From: Blastocatellia bacterium
Lineage (GTDB): Bacteria; Acidobacteriota; Blastocatellia; HR10; J050
Direction of reading: 5' to 3'
DNA: 64,000 nt
Assembly: GCA_026985075.1 (NCBI GenBank)
Contig: JALSQX010000033.1
Coordinates: 124,001-188,000 of the forward strand
Of the stretch, positions 54,651-64,000 are shown piece by piece. A program made the position numbers and the translations under genes. Under the pieces are notes generated by a model, which had not been told where the DNA came from, did no database searches, and worked only from the letters and a program-made list of their open reading frames with translations. Within the stretch, counting starts at the first letter, position 1. Each line of letters begins with the position of its first letter.

Positions 54651-54724
<74 letters not shown>

Positions 54725-54887
54725 CCACAATCATCGGTTGGAAATATTATATTAGCGTCGCGCGCGCCATTCGTCAATCATCTCGTGACCTCTTTGAGGA
54801 AATGCGCTAGTATTGTAGTCTTGTGCGCGCTGGCTCCGAGAAGGGCTGGCGGCGGTATCACCGAATACGAACAATAGGCACCGAGCG

Positions 54888-55796
54888 ATGGATGTGAGAC
54901 GACTTGGCGGTTTACTCCCACCGATTCCCACGCCCTTCGACGAGCAGGAACGACTCGCTCTCCACCGACTCCGATGGAATATCGAGCGATGGCGAGCCTG
55001 TGGGTTCTCCGGGTTTGTCGTGCTCGGCTCCACCGGGGAGTTCGTTCACTTGAACGAAAGCGAACGGCTGAGCGTGCTCTCTGCGGCGCGAGAAGCGGTA
55101 CCCGACGATGTCCTGCTCATTGCAGGATGCAGTCTTCACTCGCTCAGGGATACCCTCTCTTACATCCGCGCTGCCGCGGGCGAGGGCGTCGACGCCGTGC
55201 TGGTGAATACGCCGTGCTACTACCCGCAGGCTCGTACATCTTCGCAACTCGGCGCCTACTACCAAGGCCTCGCCGATCAGGCTTCCCTCCCCATTCTGCT
55301 CTATAGTGTGCCGCAGTTCACCGGCGTACCCATCCCTCCTCGCCTCGTCGCTGAACTGGCTGAGCATCCCAACATCATCGGGATCAAGGAGAGTTCGGGG
55401 AACCTCAAGGCGGTAGCCGAAATCGTCCGGCTCGTTCCCGGCGACTTCGCCGTGATGACCGGTTCGGCGAGCACCTTCTATCCAGCCCTCCTGATGGGGG
55501 CCCGGGGTGGGATTCTCGCTGCCGCCTGCGTCGCCTGGGAAGCATGCCAGGGGATTCTCGACGCCGTCCAGTCGGGCCAACTCTCGAAAGCCCGCCAGCT
55601 TCAGATGCAATTGCTGCCCATCGCCGATCTGATCGCCTCCCGTTGGGGGATCGGCGGGCTGAAAGCCGCCATGGATCTTCGCGGTCTGTATGGAGGTCCC
55701 CCTCGCGCCCCCCTACCGGCAGTTGACGAAACGGTGCGCGCCGAGATCGAGCACATTTTCACCCGTTCGGGATTATTTTCGACACTGGAGCAGTGA
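54888..55796 (+). CDS. DapA-family aldolase (dihydrodipicolinate synthase/N-acetylneuraminate lyase family)
   Basis: A 302-residue TIM-barrel class I aldolase. It has LGSTGEFVHL (the GxTGE substrate motif), Y139 in LYSVPQFTGV and the Schiff-base K167 in GIKESSGN. It could be 4-hydroxy-tetrahydrodipicolinate synthase, but the family also includes 2-keto-3-deoxygluconate and 4-hydroxy-2-oxoglutarate aldolases. The second residues of the usual TT motif cannot be matched clearly, and there are no lysine genes beside it, so the substrate is left open. Its stop overlaps or abuts the start of bshC, indicating co-transcription. Confidence 0.87.
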   Translation: MDVRRLGGLLPPIPTPFDEQERLALHRLRWNIERWRACGFSGFVVLGSTGEFVHLNESERLSVLSAAREAVPDDVLLIAGCSLHSLRDTLSYIRAAAGEGVDAVLVNTPCYYPQARTSSQLGAYYQGLADQASLPILLYSVPQFTGVPIPPRLVAELAEHPNIIGIKESSGNLKAVAEIVRLVPGDFAVMTGSASTFYPALLMGARGGILAAACVAWEACQGILDAVQSGQLSKARQLQMQLLPIADLIASRWGIGGLKAAMDLRGLYGGPPRAPLPAVDETVRAEIEHIFTRSGLFSTLEQ

Positions 55797-55801
55797 GCGC
55801 T

Positions 55802-57475
55802 ATGACCGACGAACGCACGCCCAAGACCGACACTTCACTTCCTCTTCACTGCCAATTCGTCTCTTTCCGCGAGTTACCGGGGGTGACGCCACTGTTTGTC
55901 GATTATCTGTACCGCTTCCAGCGCGTCAGGCACCTCTACGCCGATGTCGAGCCGCGGCTGGAAGCCCTGATGGCATTTTCATCCACAGTGACTCGTTTGG
56001 CCTTTCCTCGGGATCTCCTGGTCGACGTCCTTCTGGAGCAAAACCGACGGTTCGGAGCCGGGTCTGAGACCATGACGGCCATCGAGGAACTCGGCCATCC
56101 GTCGTCGGTCGCCGTCGTGACGGGCCAGCAACCGGGGCTGTTCACCGGCCCCATCTACACCATTCTGAAGGCCTTGACGGCGGTCAGCATCAGCCGAGGC
56201 TTTCGCGCCCGCGGGATTTCCGCGGTGCCCGTTTTCTGGATCGAGGGCGATGACCACGATCAGGCGGAAGTCGATCACTGCTATCTCATCGACCGGGAAG
56301 GGCGACGGCAGAAAGTCTCTTATCCGGTCGATGCCTCGGAAGCGGGGAAGCCTATTGGGCGAGTTCTGTTGACCGAAGATATTGAAGGAACCATCGACGA
56401 GGCGCTCGGTCTCCTTCCCCCATCCGAATTCACGCCTCGGCTCGAACGCCAACTCCGTGATGCCTATCGCCCGGGAGTGAGTCTCTCGGAGGCCTTCGCT
56501 CGACTGATGGCTCATTGGTTTCAGGATCTCGGACTCATCTTGATCGATCCCACGGATGCTCGATTGAAGAGATCGCTGGCGGGATTGTTCGAGAAAGTGA
56601 TTATGACGGCCGCGGACGTGAATCGCTGGCTGAAAGAACAAACCGCCGAGTTGGCGGCTCTCGGGTATCATCCGCAGTTTCGCGTGACCGAAGAATCCGT
56701 CCCCCTGTTCGTCGAACACGATGGAAAGCGGATCGCTCTGGTCCGACGTGGAGATCGGTTCGGCCTCAAATCGAGGAACGAGGTCCTCTCTCCCGAAACG
56801 CTCGTCGAAAACGTGCATCGGCAACCGGAGCGATTCAGCCCCGGAGTCGCTCTCCGCCCCATTGCCCAGGACTCGCTGCTGCCGACTCTTGTCTACATCG
56901 GAGGCCCGAGCGAGATCGCCTACTTCGGACAGATCAAGCGACTCAGCGAGTGGCTCGATCGCCCCATGACGCCCATTCTGCCGCGAGCCTCGGCCACGCT
57001 CGTCGAGCGACGCTATGCCAAGGCGCTGGATCGGTATGGCCTTCGATGGATTGATCTCCTGGCTGGATTTGATCGGGTCCTTCAATCAGTAGTTCAACAT
57101 CATCTGGCCAGCGAGACAACCAGCTTGTTCGATCAGACAGAGCGCTGGTTGAAAGACCGACTGAACGACATCAGTCGAGCGGTGGCCGAGGTTGATCCCA
57201 CGCTCGGTCGGGCGGCCAAGACCACCGAGGAGAAGATGCTCTATCAATTGAATAATCTGCGGACCCGGTTCATCGAGGCGCGGGGAAGAAAAGAACAGGT
57301 CATCTATCGACAACTCCAGCGAGCCCTGGAAGCCCTCTACCCAGACGGGCGCCTGCAGGAGCGGGGTCTGAACATTCTGCATTTCCTCTCTCGCTATGGC
57401 CTGGACCTCTTACCCAGCCTGCTCAACACGCTCGACGTCTGGCACTGGGAGCATCATCTCGTGTTCATTGGTTGA
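55802..57475 (+). CDS. bshC: Bacillithiol biosynthesis cysteine-adding enzyme BshC
   Basis: Adds cysteine to glucosaminyl-malate in the last step of bacillithiol synthesis. The 557-residue protein has the Rossmann-like core motif AVVTGQQPGLFTGPIYTILK, FWIEGDDHDQAEVDH, DPTDARLKRSLAGLF, a central TLVYIGGPSEIAYFGQIKRL and a C-terminal coiled coil with YGLDLLPSLLNTLD. bshA and bshB are not in the window. The start may be ATG 55802 or GTG 55793, which overlaps the aldolase stop. BshC is found in Firmicutes, Bacteroidetes, Acidobacteria and Deinococcus groups, which fits the lineage call. Confidence 0.95.
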   Translation: MTDERTPKTDTSLPLHCQFVSFRELPGVTPLFVDYLYRFQRVRHLYADVEPRLEALMAFSSTVTRLAFPRDLLVDVLLEQNRRFGAGSETMTAIEELGHPSSVAVVTGQQPGLFTGPIYTILKALTAVSISRGFRARGISAVPVFWIEGDDHDQAEVDHCYLIDREGRRQKVSYPVDASEAGKPIGRVLLTEDIEGTIDEALGLLPPSEFTPRLERQLRDAYRPGVSLSEAFARLMAHWFQDLGLILIDPTDARLKRSLAGLFEKVIMTAADVNRWLKEQTAELAALGYHPQFRVTEESVPLFVEHDGKRIALVRRGDRFGLKSRNEVLSPETLVENVHRQPERFSPGVALRPIAQDSLLPTLVYIGGPSEIAYFGQIKRLSEWLDRPMTPILPRASATLVERRYAKALDRYGLRWIDLLAGFDRVLQSVVQHHLASETTSLFDQTERWLKDRLNDISRAVAEVDPTLGRAAKTTEEKMLYQLNNLRTRFIEARGRKEQVIYRQLQRALEALYPDGRLQERGLNILHFLSRYGLDLLPSLLNTLDVWHWEHHLVFIG

Positions 57476-57479
57476 TGCG

Positions 57480-57929
57480 ATGAGAATCAAAGTCAAGCAC
57501 CGCATCATCGCCCAGATCGAACAGCACGCTCGTCAATGCGCGCCCAATGAGTGTTGTGGACTGCTCGTCGGTCGAGGGGAGATCATCGAACGAGTCTATC
57601 GACTCTCCAATATCGCTCGGGATCCCCAGACGCGGTACTTCGCCGATCCTCGAGAGCTGTTCCTGTGCCAGAAGCAGATGAGATCGCGCCGGGAGAAGCT
57701 CCTCGGGATTTACCATTCGCATCCCCGCTCTCGAGCCGTTCCTTCACCAACGGACATCGAGCAAGCTTTCTACCCGGAGGCCGTCTATTTCATCGTCTCG
57801 CTCTCCCCTCGGCCTGAAGTGCGCGCTTTTCGCATAGTGGGCGGGAAAGTCAAAGAAGTGGTTTATGAGCTCGTCGATGATGATGCCCCCCCTCGCCAAA
57901 AGGATTCGCCAACATTACCGCCTGCATGA
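57480..57929 (+). CDS. JAMM/M67-family zinc metalloprotease (Mec-like)
   Basis: A 149-residue protein with a complete JAMM signature: E24 in NECCGLLVG and HSHPRSRAVPSPTD (H79, H81, S89 and D92), which bind zinc and catalyse cleavage of an isopeptide or peptide bond. Bacterial homologues include Mec, which releases cysteine from the CysO carrier protein. No ThiS- or CysO-like gene is adjacent. It starts four bases after bshC, so a sulfur or cysteine role is possible but unproven. ATG 57480 is the first start not inside bshC, and the ribosome site is weak. Confidence 0.85.
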   Translation: MRIKVKHRIIAQIEQHARQCAPNECCGLLVGRGEIIERVYRLSNIARDPQTRYFADPRELFLCQKQMRSRREKLLGIYHSHPRSRAVPSPTDIEQAFYPEAVYFIVSLSPRPEVRAFRIVGGKVKEVVYELVDDDAPPRQKDSPTLPPA

Positions 57930-57946
57930 GCGCGCCCATCCCAGCG

Positions 57947-58492
57947 TCATTTGATGACTTCGAATTCATAATAGATCTCCTTCCCTCGAATGATGAAGCT
58001 CAAGTAATGTTCCCAGAATCGCCGGATGAAGCGGAGAGAGGGCCAGCGCTGATCCAAGTTGATGAGCGCCTGAAAACCGAGCCATTTCCACAGATTGAGC
58101 ACCGAGACCTCGATGCGGCGCGGTTTGAGGCGCACCGAGGTATAGAAGGGAAAGGGGGCGTGCTGATCGGTGAAACAACGAAACGAGAAACTATTCAGGT
58201 GCGTCCGATGGGTGGGATCCGTAGCCCAATCGGGATTCGTATAATGGGGAGCGAGAAACTTGATGACTCCCCCCGGTTTGGTGATGCGATGAATTTCCGC
58301 GACGACATCCAACACCCGATCCACATGCTCAATGACGTGACGCCCGATGACTTCGTCAAAGACATTGTCCACGAACGGATAGGGCGTCTGATTGAGATCG
58401 TAGAGGACGTCTGCTGCCGTGTGAGGATTAATATCCATGCCCACGGCGCCAGGGACCTTATGAGCGCCACATCCGATATCCAGTATTCTCAT
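57947..58492 (-). CDS. Class I SAM-dependent methyltransferase
   Basis: A 181-residue protein starting MRILDIGCGAHKVPGAVGMD, the SAM-binding Rossmann loop, followed by VDNVFDEVIGRHVIEHVDR and ITKPGGVIKFLAPHYTNP, typical of the Methyltransf_11 family. The C-terminal half contains WKWLGFQALINL and is Tyr/Phe-rich. The acceptor is unknown. An earlier ATG (58525) would add 11 residues. It lies 106 bp after enolase on the same strand. Confidence 0.85.
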   Translation of the reverse strand: MRILDIGCGAHKVPGAVGMDINPHTAADVLYDLNQTPYPFVDNVFDEVIGRHVIEHVDRVLDVVAEIHRITKPGGVIKFLAPHYTNPDWATDPTHRTHLNSFSFRCFTDQHAPFPFYTSVRLKPRRIEVSVLNLWKWLGFQALINLDQRWPSLRFIRRFWEHYLSFIIRGKEIYYEFEVIK

Positions 58493-58597
58493 CGAATCAA
58501 AGACGAACACTCGGCGCGGCCCCATGCCGAGCCGCCAATCTGGGCCAGGAGAGCACCGCCCGAGCGCCCCATCCGTCGGTTCCCTGCACGTTCCTTC

Positions 58598-59929
<1,332 letters not shown>

Positions 59930-60027
59930 TCACCCTCCACTCTTCTCATTGCCCCGATGATGGTGTCTCGGCCTCAGGCGCTCCCGAGGCGGGGGACATG
60001 CCCCCACCTCGGCGAACGTCATCGTGC

Positions 60028-63000
60028 TCAGCGCCGTTTCCCCGTCCGAACGGGCGTCAGTCGCAACGTGGCTCGATAGGTGAATGCCGGCCCCCCTCGC
60101 CCGGCGACGTCTCGCACGCGAACGAAGTACGAGCCCCCCCGCGGAAGGACGACCTGAAGGAAGGAATCCTTGGAAGAACCGGCATCATCGTTCTCCGCAA
60201 TGACGCTCCCGTTTTCATCGAGAACGGACACGATGGTGTCCGCCGCCGATGCATCGATCAACGATTGAGCATCAATGTCCACGGTGAGGAGTTCGCCCGC
60301 CCCAGCAGCGAACACGAACAGATCGGCATCTCCCGCCGGATCCAGCCGACCCTCAATGATGACATCAGGAACGACCGGATTAGCCGACTCCCTCTCGTCA
60401 TTCGGTTCGACTTCTCGGAATGAACCCGCGGAACGAAGTCGCACGATAGCTTGATACCGGTAGAGCGGACCCCCTCGCGAATTGGGGACATTGGCGATGC
60501 GAATGAAGTAGGAGCCAGCACGAGGGATGATCACTTGGAGGAACGAGTCGCGCGATCCAGCGAAGTCATCGTTCTCGGCCAACACCACTCCATCCTCATC
60601 CAACAGCGTGATGAGCGTATTGGCCAGCGAGGGCGGATCCAATGACTGGGCGTTCATGTCGACGATCAGGGCCTGTCCGGCGCGCGCTTGCAGCACATAG
60701 ACGTCGACATCGCGAGGGGGACTGAGCGTTCCCTCGATCAAGACATCGGGAGTGATGAGCTGGGCCTGGGACAGGCGATTATTGGGTTCCGTATCATCGA
60801 CCAGCCGGAGTCTCATCCCCTCCCCCACCACCGTGATGGGGATCATGGCCCGGTTGTTCTCTTCGTCGCTCTCCTGGATGGCATTCCCGGCATCGACGTC
60901 TATCTCAATGAAATGCGTGCCGGAAGGGACAGTCTCCAGAAGATGCACGGGAACATCCTGGAGGGTGATCGACTCTCCGGGAGCCAAGCTCGTCGTGGGG
61001 ATCGATTTCAACAACGCCGTCCCCCCTACGTCTCCTTCCTGGCTGAAAAAGCGAATCTCGTTCACCACCAATCCGGCCGCCGCCGTCCCTTCATTCCGGA
61101 TGGTGAAACTGATCAGCGTCGTGTCACCAGGGCTGAGCATAGCCGAATTGATGCCGACAGCGTCAACGCGCAAGTCGGGTTGTCCCGGCGCCAACCGAGT
61201 ATCGACCACGGCCCGGTATCCGCTGATGCGATTGAAGTAGTCTTCGAAAGCCCGGCGAAACCGGTCCAGTTTCTCGATCTCGAATGGATTGGGTGTGGTG
61301 CCCTCGGGGATGACCAGGATATAGGCTTGCGTCAGCCGCGTCGGCGCTCGGCCAAATCGAGGGATCCGCGGCCCATTTTGACTGATGATCTGATCGATGG
61401 TGACGCCGGCGCGCGTTCCTCCGACCGTCACGTCCACTTCGGGCAAGGTGTTCCTCGTTCGCCCCTCCGGATCTTCTGGCTGGGCGATGAAGAACGTCGG
61501 CTGGACGTCGCTCGGCGGTCGTAATCCCATGGCGTACTCGTCCAGTGCCCCATACCGCGCCGTGGCTTCGATGGAGGTGAACGTTCCATCTTCGTTATCC
61601 ATCCATCGGTTGCCGTACATCAGTGAGGCATCGGAATTGAAGAAGAAGCTCCAGTGCGTCAAATCAGAAGCCAGCAGAGCGAAACTGGGCGTCCCACTGC
61701 TACTGGTGAACGTCATGAAGGCTAACCATCGGTGAGCCGTCTCGTGTCCGATGATGTCCAATGGCGTGAAGGTGGCGCCCAACTCCTCGTGAGGATCGTT
61801 GGGATAAAATCCCAATCGATTCATATTGAGGAAACTCTGCAATCGACCTTCGCTCCCAAAGGCGGCCGGCCCGCCGAAGAAATTCCCTACTGGTCGACCA
61901 ATGCCCTGAATGTCATTCTGCACCGCCGCGTTGAACGCCAAGGCCGACACGCCGACGAGACTGTTCTGAAACCTTCCCGAACCAAACACTACTAACTGAT
62001 CATAAAGGTCCTCATGCGTTTCATAGAACTTTCGCGCCACCGCCTGAATATCCAACCCGCGTCCGGTGAAAAACTCGAGCACCGGCTCATCACCGATCGT
62101 CTGAGGGAGGTCGCGGCTGAAGTTGATGAGCACGGCACTGGCCGGAGTGTTGCCCGGCGAGAGGCCCACCAGACCACGCGGATTGGTGAGCGTCCGTCCA
62201 TAATTGAGGCGAATGCGCCCTCCAGCCAGGAGAACGACCTGGAAGGTATTGCTTCCGGGGATCGTACTCCCCACGACATGAACATCGTTCCAGGTGACAA
62301 TCAGCCGTTCGGGGTCGTCGGCCAATTTCACATGCACGCTCCCCTGCGCGCTGGGATCGTAATTCTCCCAGAACGCCGCGATCTTAGGCGGCCCTTGTCG
62401 AAATCCGAGAAACGACAGCGCCGCCGATGGCCGCGTACTGGGATCACCGCGCCCGAACGTCAAATGGCCGTTGGAGTTGACAAATACGGAATCGACCTCG
62501 GTCCCATAAAACTGAAAGGGGAACGGAATGGCTACCTGGAGCGAGTCGTCATCGTCCAGTGGAACCGGCGCCCCGAATTCGGCTTCGAACGCTCGCGGAA
62601 TGGCCAGGATATCATACCCTCCCTCGCCCCGAGGAACGAATTCGATCGATCGATTGTGAAGGTCAAAATTTTGCACCAAGGTGCCATCATCTTCGATGAC
62701 CGCGATATCCCCAATGTCGGTATTGAGAGACGTGGCGGGGCGAAGAGGCATGGGCGAGGGCTTCCAGTAGGGCCCGTCGTCCACCAATTGCCCGGTATCG
62801 CGAATCGGTATCACGCCATCCTCGGAGCCGAGCACGAGGAGGGGGGGATCCGTCGGGACCACAGTGAGACTGACAAACAATCGATTAGGGGGCAACTCGG
62901 CGATGGCCACCCAGTGGGTCCCTCCATCGGTCGTCTTGTACACCTTGTTGTCGATGAGATGTGAGTGCACCGGGAAACCAATCGCCGCATAGAGCGTGTG

Positions 63001-63801
63001 TTCATCCGATGGATGAAAAGCCAATAGCGGTTGATAGGTTCGTCGCGGGAACACGCCGAGCCCCGGGGGCGTGACGGCCTCCCAGTGTTCGCCGCCATCC
63101 GTTGTTCTGTAAATCCCATGGACCTCGGTCGAGACGTACACGGTACGGGCATCCCGCCGATCAACGAGAATATGCCTCACCGGGGTCACCGGCCACGGGC
63201 CGATGGCTGCCGGAAGTCCCCGATTGACGGCGCGGAAATGTTCGCCGCCATCGTCGCTACGAAACATCCCCTGACCGAGCGCGCCCACGTACACGACGCG
63301 GCCATCGCTGGGAGCGACGCCGATCGCCCAGGGCCGCGCCTGAGGTGGAAGACCTTGACCGCGAGAGTGCCACGTCCACCCACCATCCGAACTGACCTGC
63401 AAGCCCTTCGATGTCCCGATGAAGAGAGCCGCGTCGGATTCGGCGACGGCGAACGTCTCCTCGGGATAGAGGCGCTGCCAATGCTGATGCGCGGCATGCC
63501 ACACGAAGAGACCGTCGTCGGTCGCCACATAATAGAGGTTTTCGTCCTGAGGACTGTGAACCAGTTGATGAATGGAGCCGTTGAACGGCACCCCAGCGAC
63601 TGTCGTGCCGACCTCGTTTTCAGACACAAACCAGGCGAGCGTCCTCCCCTGGTTGACGAGCCATCCCTTTTGCTGACCGGGCACAGCAAAGGAAGTGGTG
63701 ATGATGGAGAGGGTCGCTCCCAGCAGCAGCCATCTCGCGATCGGACGTCCGCTGTTCCGCGCCATCTCCCGTCCACATGAACTCTTCGCTTGACCCATCA
63801 T
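60028..63801 (-). CDS. 1257-residue secreted multidomain protein with a possible zinc-protease motif
   Basis: A signal peptide (about 20-40) is followed by BNR/Ycf48-like propeller repeats (about 50-320: SSDGGWTWHSRGQGL, RSDDGGEHFRAVNRGL, TTDGGEHWEAVTPP). A NIDO-like beta region comes next (VNSNGHLTFGRGDP, FWENYDPSAQGSVHV). Near residue 687 is GHETAHRW (HExxH), and further on ALDEYAMGL, a pair seen in gluzincin-like metalloproteases; activity is inferred. CARDB-type domains (DLRVDAVGINSAMLSPGDT) and two PPC pre-peptidase C-terminal domains (EPNNRLSQAQ, EPNDERESAN) end the chain. AAAGGAGGTGAGG precedes the ATG at 63801. It is probably an extracellular peptidase or adhesin. Confidence 0.8.
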   Translation of the reverse strand: MMGQAKSSCGREMARNSGRPIARWLLLGATLSIITTSFAVPGQQKGWLVNQGRTLAWFVSENEVGTTVAGVPFNGSIHQLVHSPQDENLYYVATDDGLFVWHAAHQHWQRLYPEETFAVAESDAALFIGTSKGLQVSSDGGWTWHSRGQGLPPQARPWAIGVAPSDGRVVYVGALGQGMFRSDDGGEHFRAVNRGLPAAIGPWPVTPVRHILVDRRDARTVYVSTEVHGIYRTTDGGEHWEAVTPPGLGVFPRRTYQPLLAFHPSDEHTLYAAIGFPVHSHLIDNKVYKTTDGGTHWVAIAELPPNRLFVSLTVVPTDPPLLVLGSEDGVIPIRDTGQLVDDGPYWKPSPMPLRPATSLNTDIGDIAVIEDDGTLVQNFDLHNRSIEFVPRGEGGYDILAIPRAFEAEFGAPVPLDDDDSLQVAIPFPFQFYGTEVDSVFVNSNGHLTFGRGDPSTRPSAALSFLGFRQGPPKIAAFWENYDPSAQGSVHVKLADDPERLIVTWNDVHVVGSTIPGSNTFQVVLLAGGRIRLNYGRTLTNPRGLVGLSPGNTPASAVLINFSRDLPQTIGDEPVLEFFTGRGLDIQAVARKFYETHEDLYDQLVVFGSGRFQNSLVGVSALAFNAAVQNDIQGIGRPVGNFFGGPAAFGSEGRLQSFLNMNRLGFYPNDPHEELGATFTPLDIIGHETAHRWLAFMTFTSSSGTPSFALLASDLTHWSFFFNSDASLMYGNRWMDNEDGTFTSIEATARYGALDEYAMGLRPPSDVQPTFFIAQPEDPEGRTRNTLPEVDVTVGGTRAGVTIDQIISQNGPRIPRFGRAPTRLTQAYILVIPEGTTPNPFEIEKLDRFRRAFEDYFNRISGYRAVVDTRLAPGQPDLRVDAVGINSAMLSPGDTTLISFTIRNEGTAAAGLVVNEIRFFSQEGDVGGTALLKSIPTTSLAPGESITLQDVPVHLLETVPSGTHFIEIDVDAGNAIQESDEENNRAMIPITVVGEGMRLRLVDDTEPNNRLSQAQLITPDVLIEGTLSPPRDVDVYVLQARAGQALIVDMNAQSLDPPSLANTLITLLDEDGVVLAENDDFAGSRDSFLQVIIPRAGSYFIRIANVPNSRGGPLYRYQAIVRLRSAGSFREVEPNDERESANPVVPDVIIEGRLDPAGDADLFVFAAGAGELLTVDIDAQSLIDASAADTIVSVLDENGSVIAENDDAGSSKDSFLQVVLPRGGSYFVRVRDVAGRGGPAFTYRATLRLTPVRTGKRR

Positions 63802-64000
63802 TCCTCACCTCCTTTGCGCGATGTTGTACCCGCCAATTCAATCACAGGCCGCTGTGGATTTCAAATGAGAAACGAATATTTGCTCATGGTCTCATGGCCC
63901 CGCCGGGCCCGTCGCCGTGCTGATGTTCAAAAAGGAGAGGGAAAAATGGATCTCCGTTGAGGTTCAATGACCTCGCCTGACCGCGATGGCCCTCCAGTCT

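Noticed and set aside
55979-57085. 368-residue frame antisense to bshC
   Set aside because: bshC is unambiguous on the plus strand.

Overview
The window looks like chromosome from a free-living member of the Acidobacteriota, possibly Blastocatellia-like; the phylum call is inference. It rests on family content: an Acidobacteria-type VWFA-related protein, ASPIC/UnbV and FG-GAP proteins, a Ser/Thr kinase fused to TPRs, large secreted repeat proteins, carboxypeptidase-regulatory-domain proteins and the bacillithiol enzyme BshC. Composition is moderately GC-rich. Coding density is high on both strands, Shine-Dalgarno sites are mostly clear, and I see no insertion sequence, prophage or CRISPR array.

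Layout. 1-12.5 kb: the start of a sirtuin, deoC, an ASPIC/UnbV protein with a possible leader ORF, a TMTC-like membrane/TPR protein, an MDR reductase, a HAD hydrolase, histidine ammonia-lyase (hutH) coupled to a zinc-ribbon protein, a DUF72 protein, fabI and an alpha/beta hydrolase. 12.5-17.5 kb: a TetR regulator with a three-heptamer operator and a three-subunit molybdenum hydroxylase of the 4-hydroxybenzoyl-CoA reductase type. 17.5-23.5 kb: a very large secreted beta-helix protein, a sigma-54 promoter, a palindromic upstream element and the sigma-54 activator gene, which together look like a self-contained regulatory cassette. 23.6-26.5 kb: hutU-hutI. 26.8-34.3 kb: a small hydrophobic protein, then a minus-strand nucleoside-salvage cluster (pdp, nupC-type transporter, punA, udk, cdd) downstream of ispD-ispF and a PIN/TRAM membrane protein. 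34.6-37.3 kb: radA and rsmA diverge, followed by tRNA-Pro and tRNA-Arg.

37.3-40.2 kb is the one accessory-looking stretch: intergenic repeats, a GC-rich unrecognised membrane-anchored protein and a frameshifted FG-GAP remnant. 40.4-43.5 kb is a peroxide-defence cassette: PerR/Fur-type regulator, rubrerythrin, a GlpC-like Fe-S protein and DUF3501. 43.5-48.5 kb carries a VWFA protein, a secreted carboxypeptidase-regulatory protein coupled to a small HTH protein, a DUF1028 protein and a secreted repeat protein. 48.6-53.8 kb: xseA-xseB-ispA and the TPR kinase. 54.6-64 kb: tRNA-Glu, a DapA-family aldolase, bshC, a JAMM protease, a methyltransferase, enolase and a 1257-residue secreted protein with a possible zinc-protease motif.

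The genes outline an organism that degrades histidine and nucleosides, handles aromatic CoA thioesters, makes bacillithiol, protects itself with rubrerythrin and invests heavily in extracellular repeat proteins. The most notable structures are the sigma-54/beta-helix cassette and two unrelated genes whose 3' ends are each repeated exactly 68 bp downstream.
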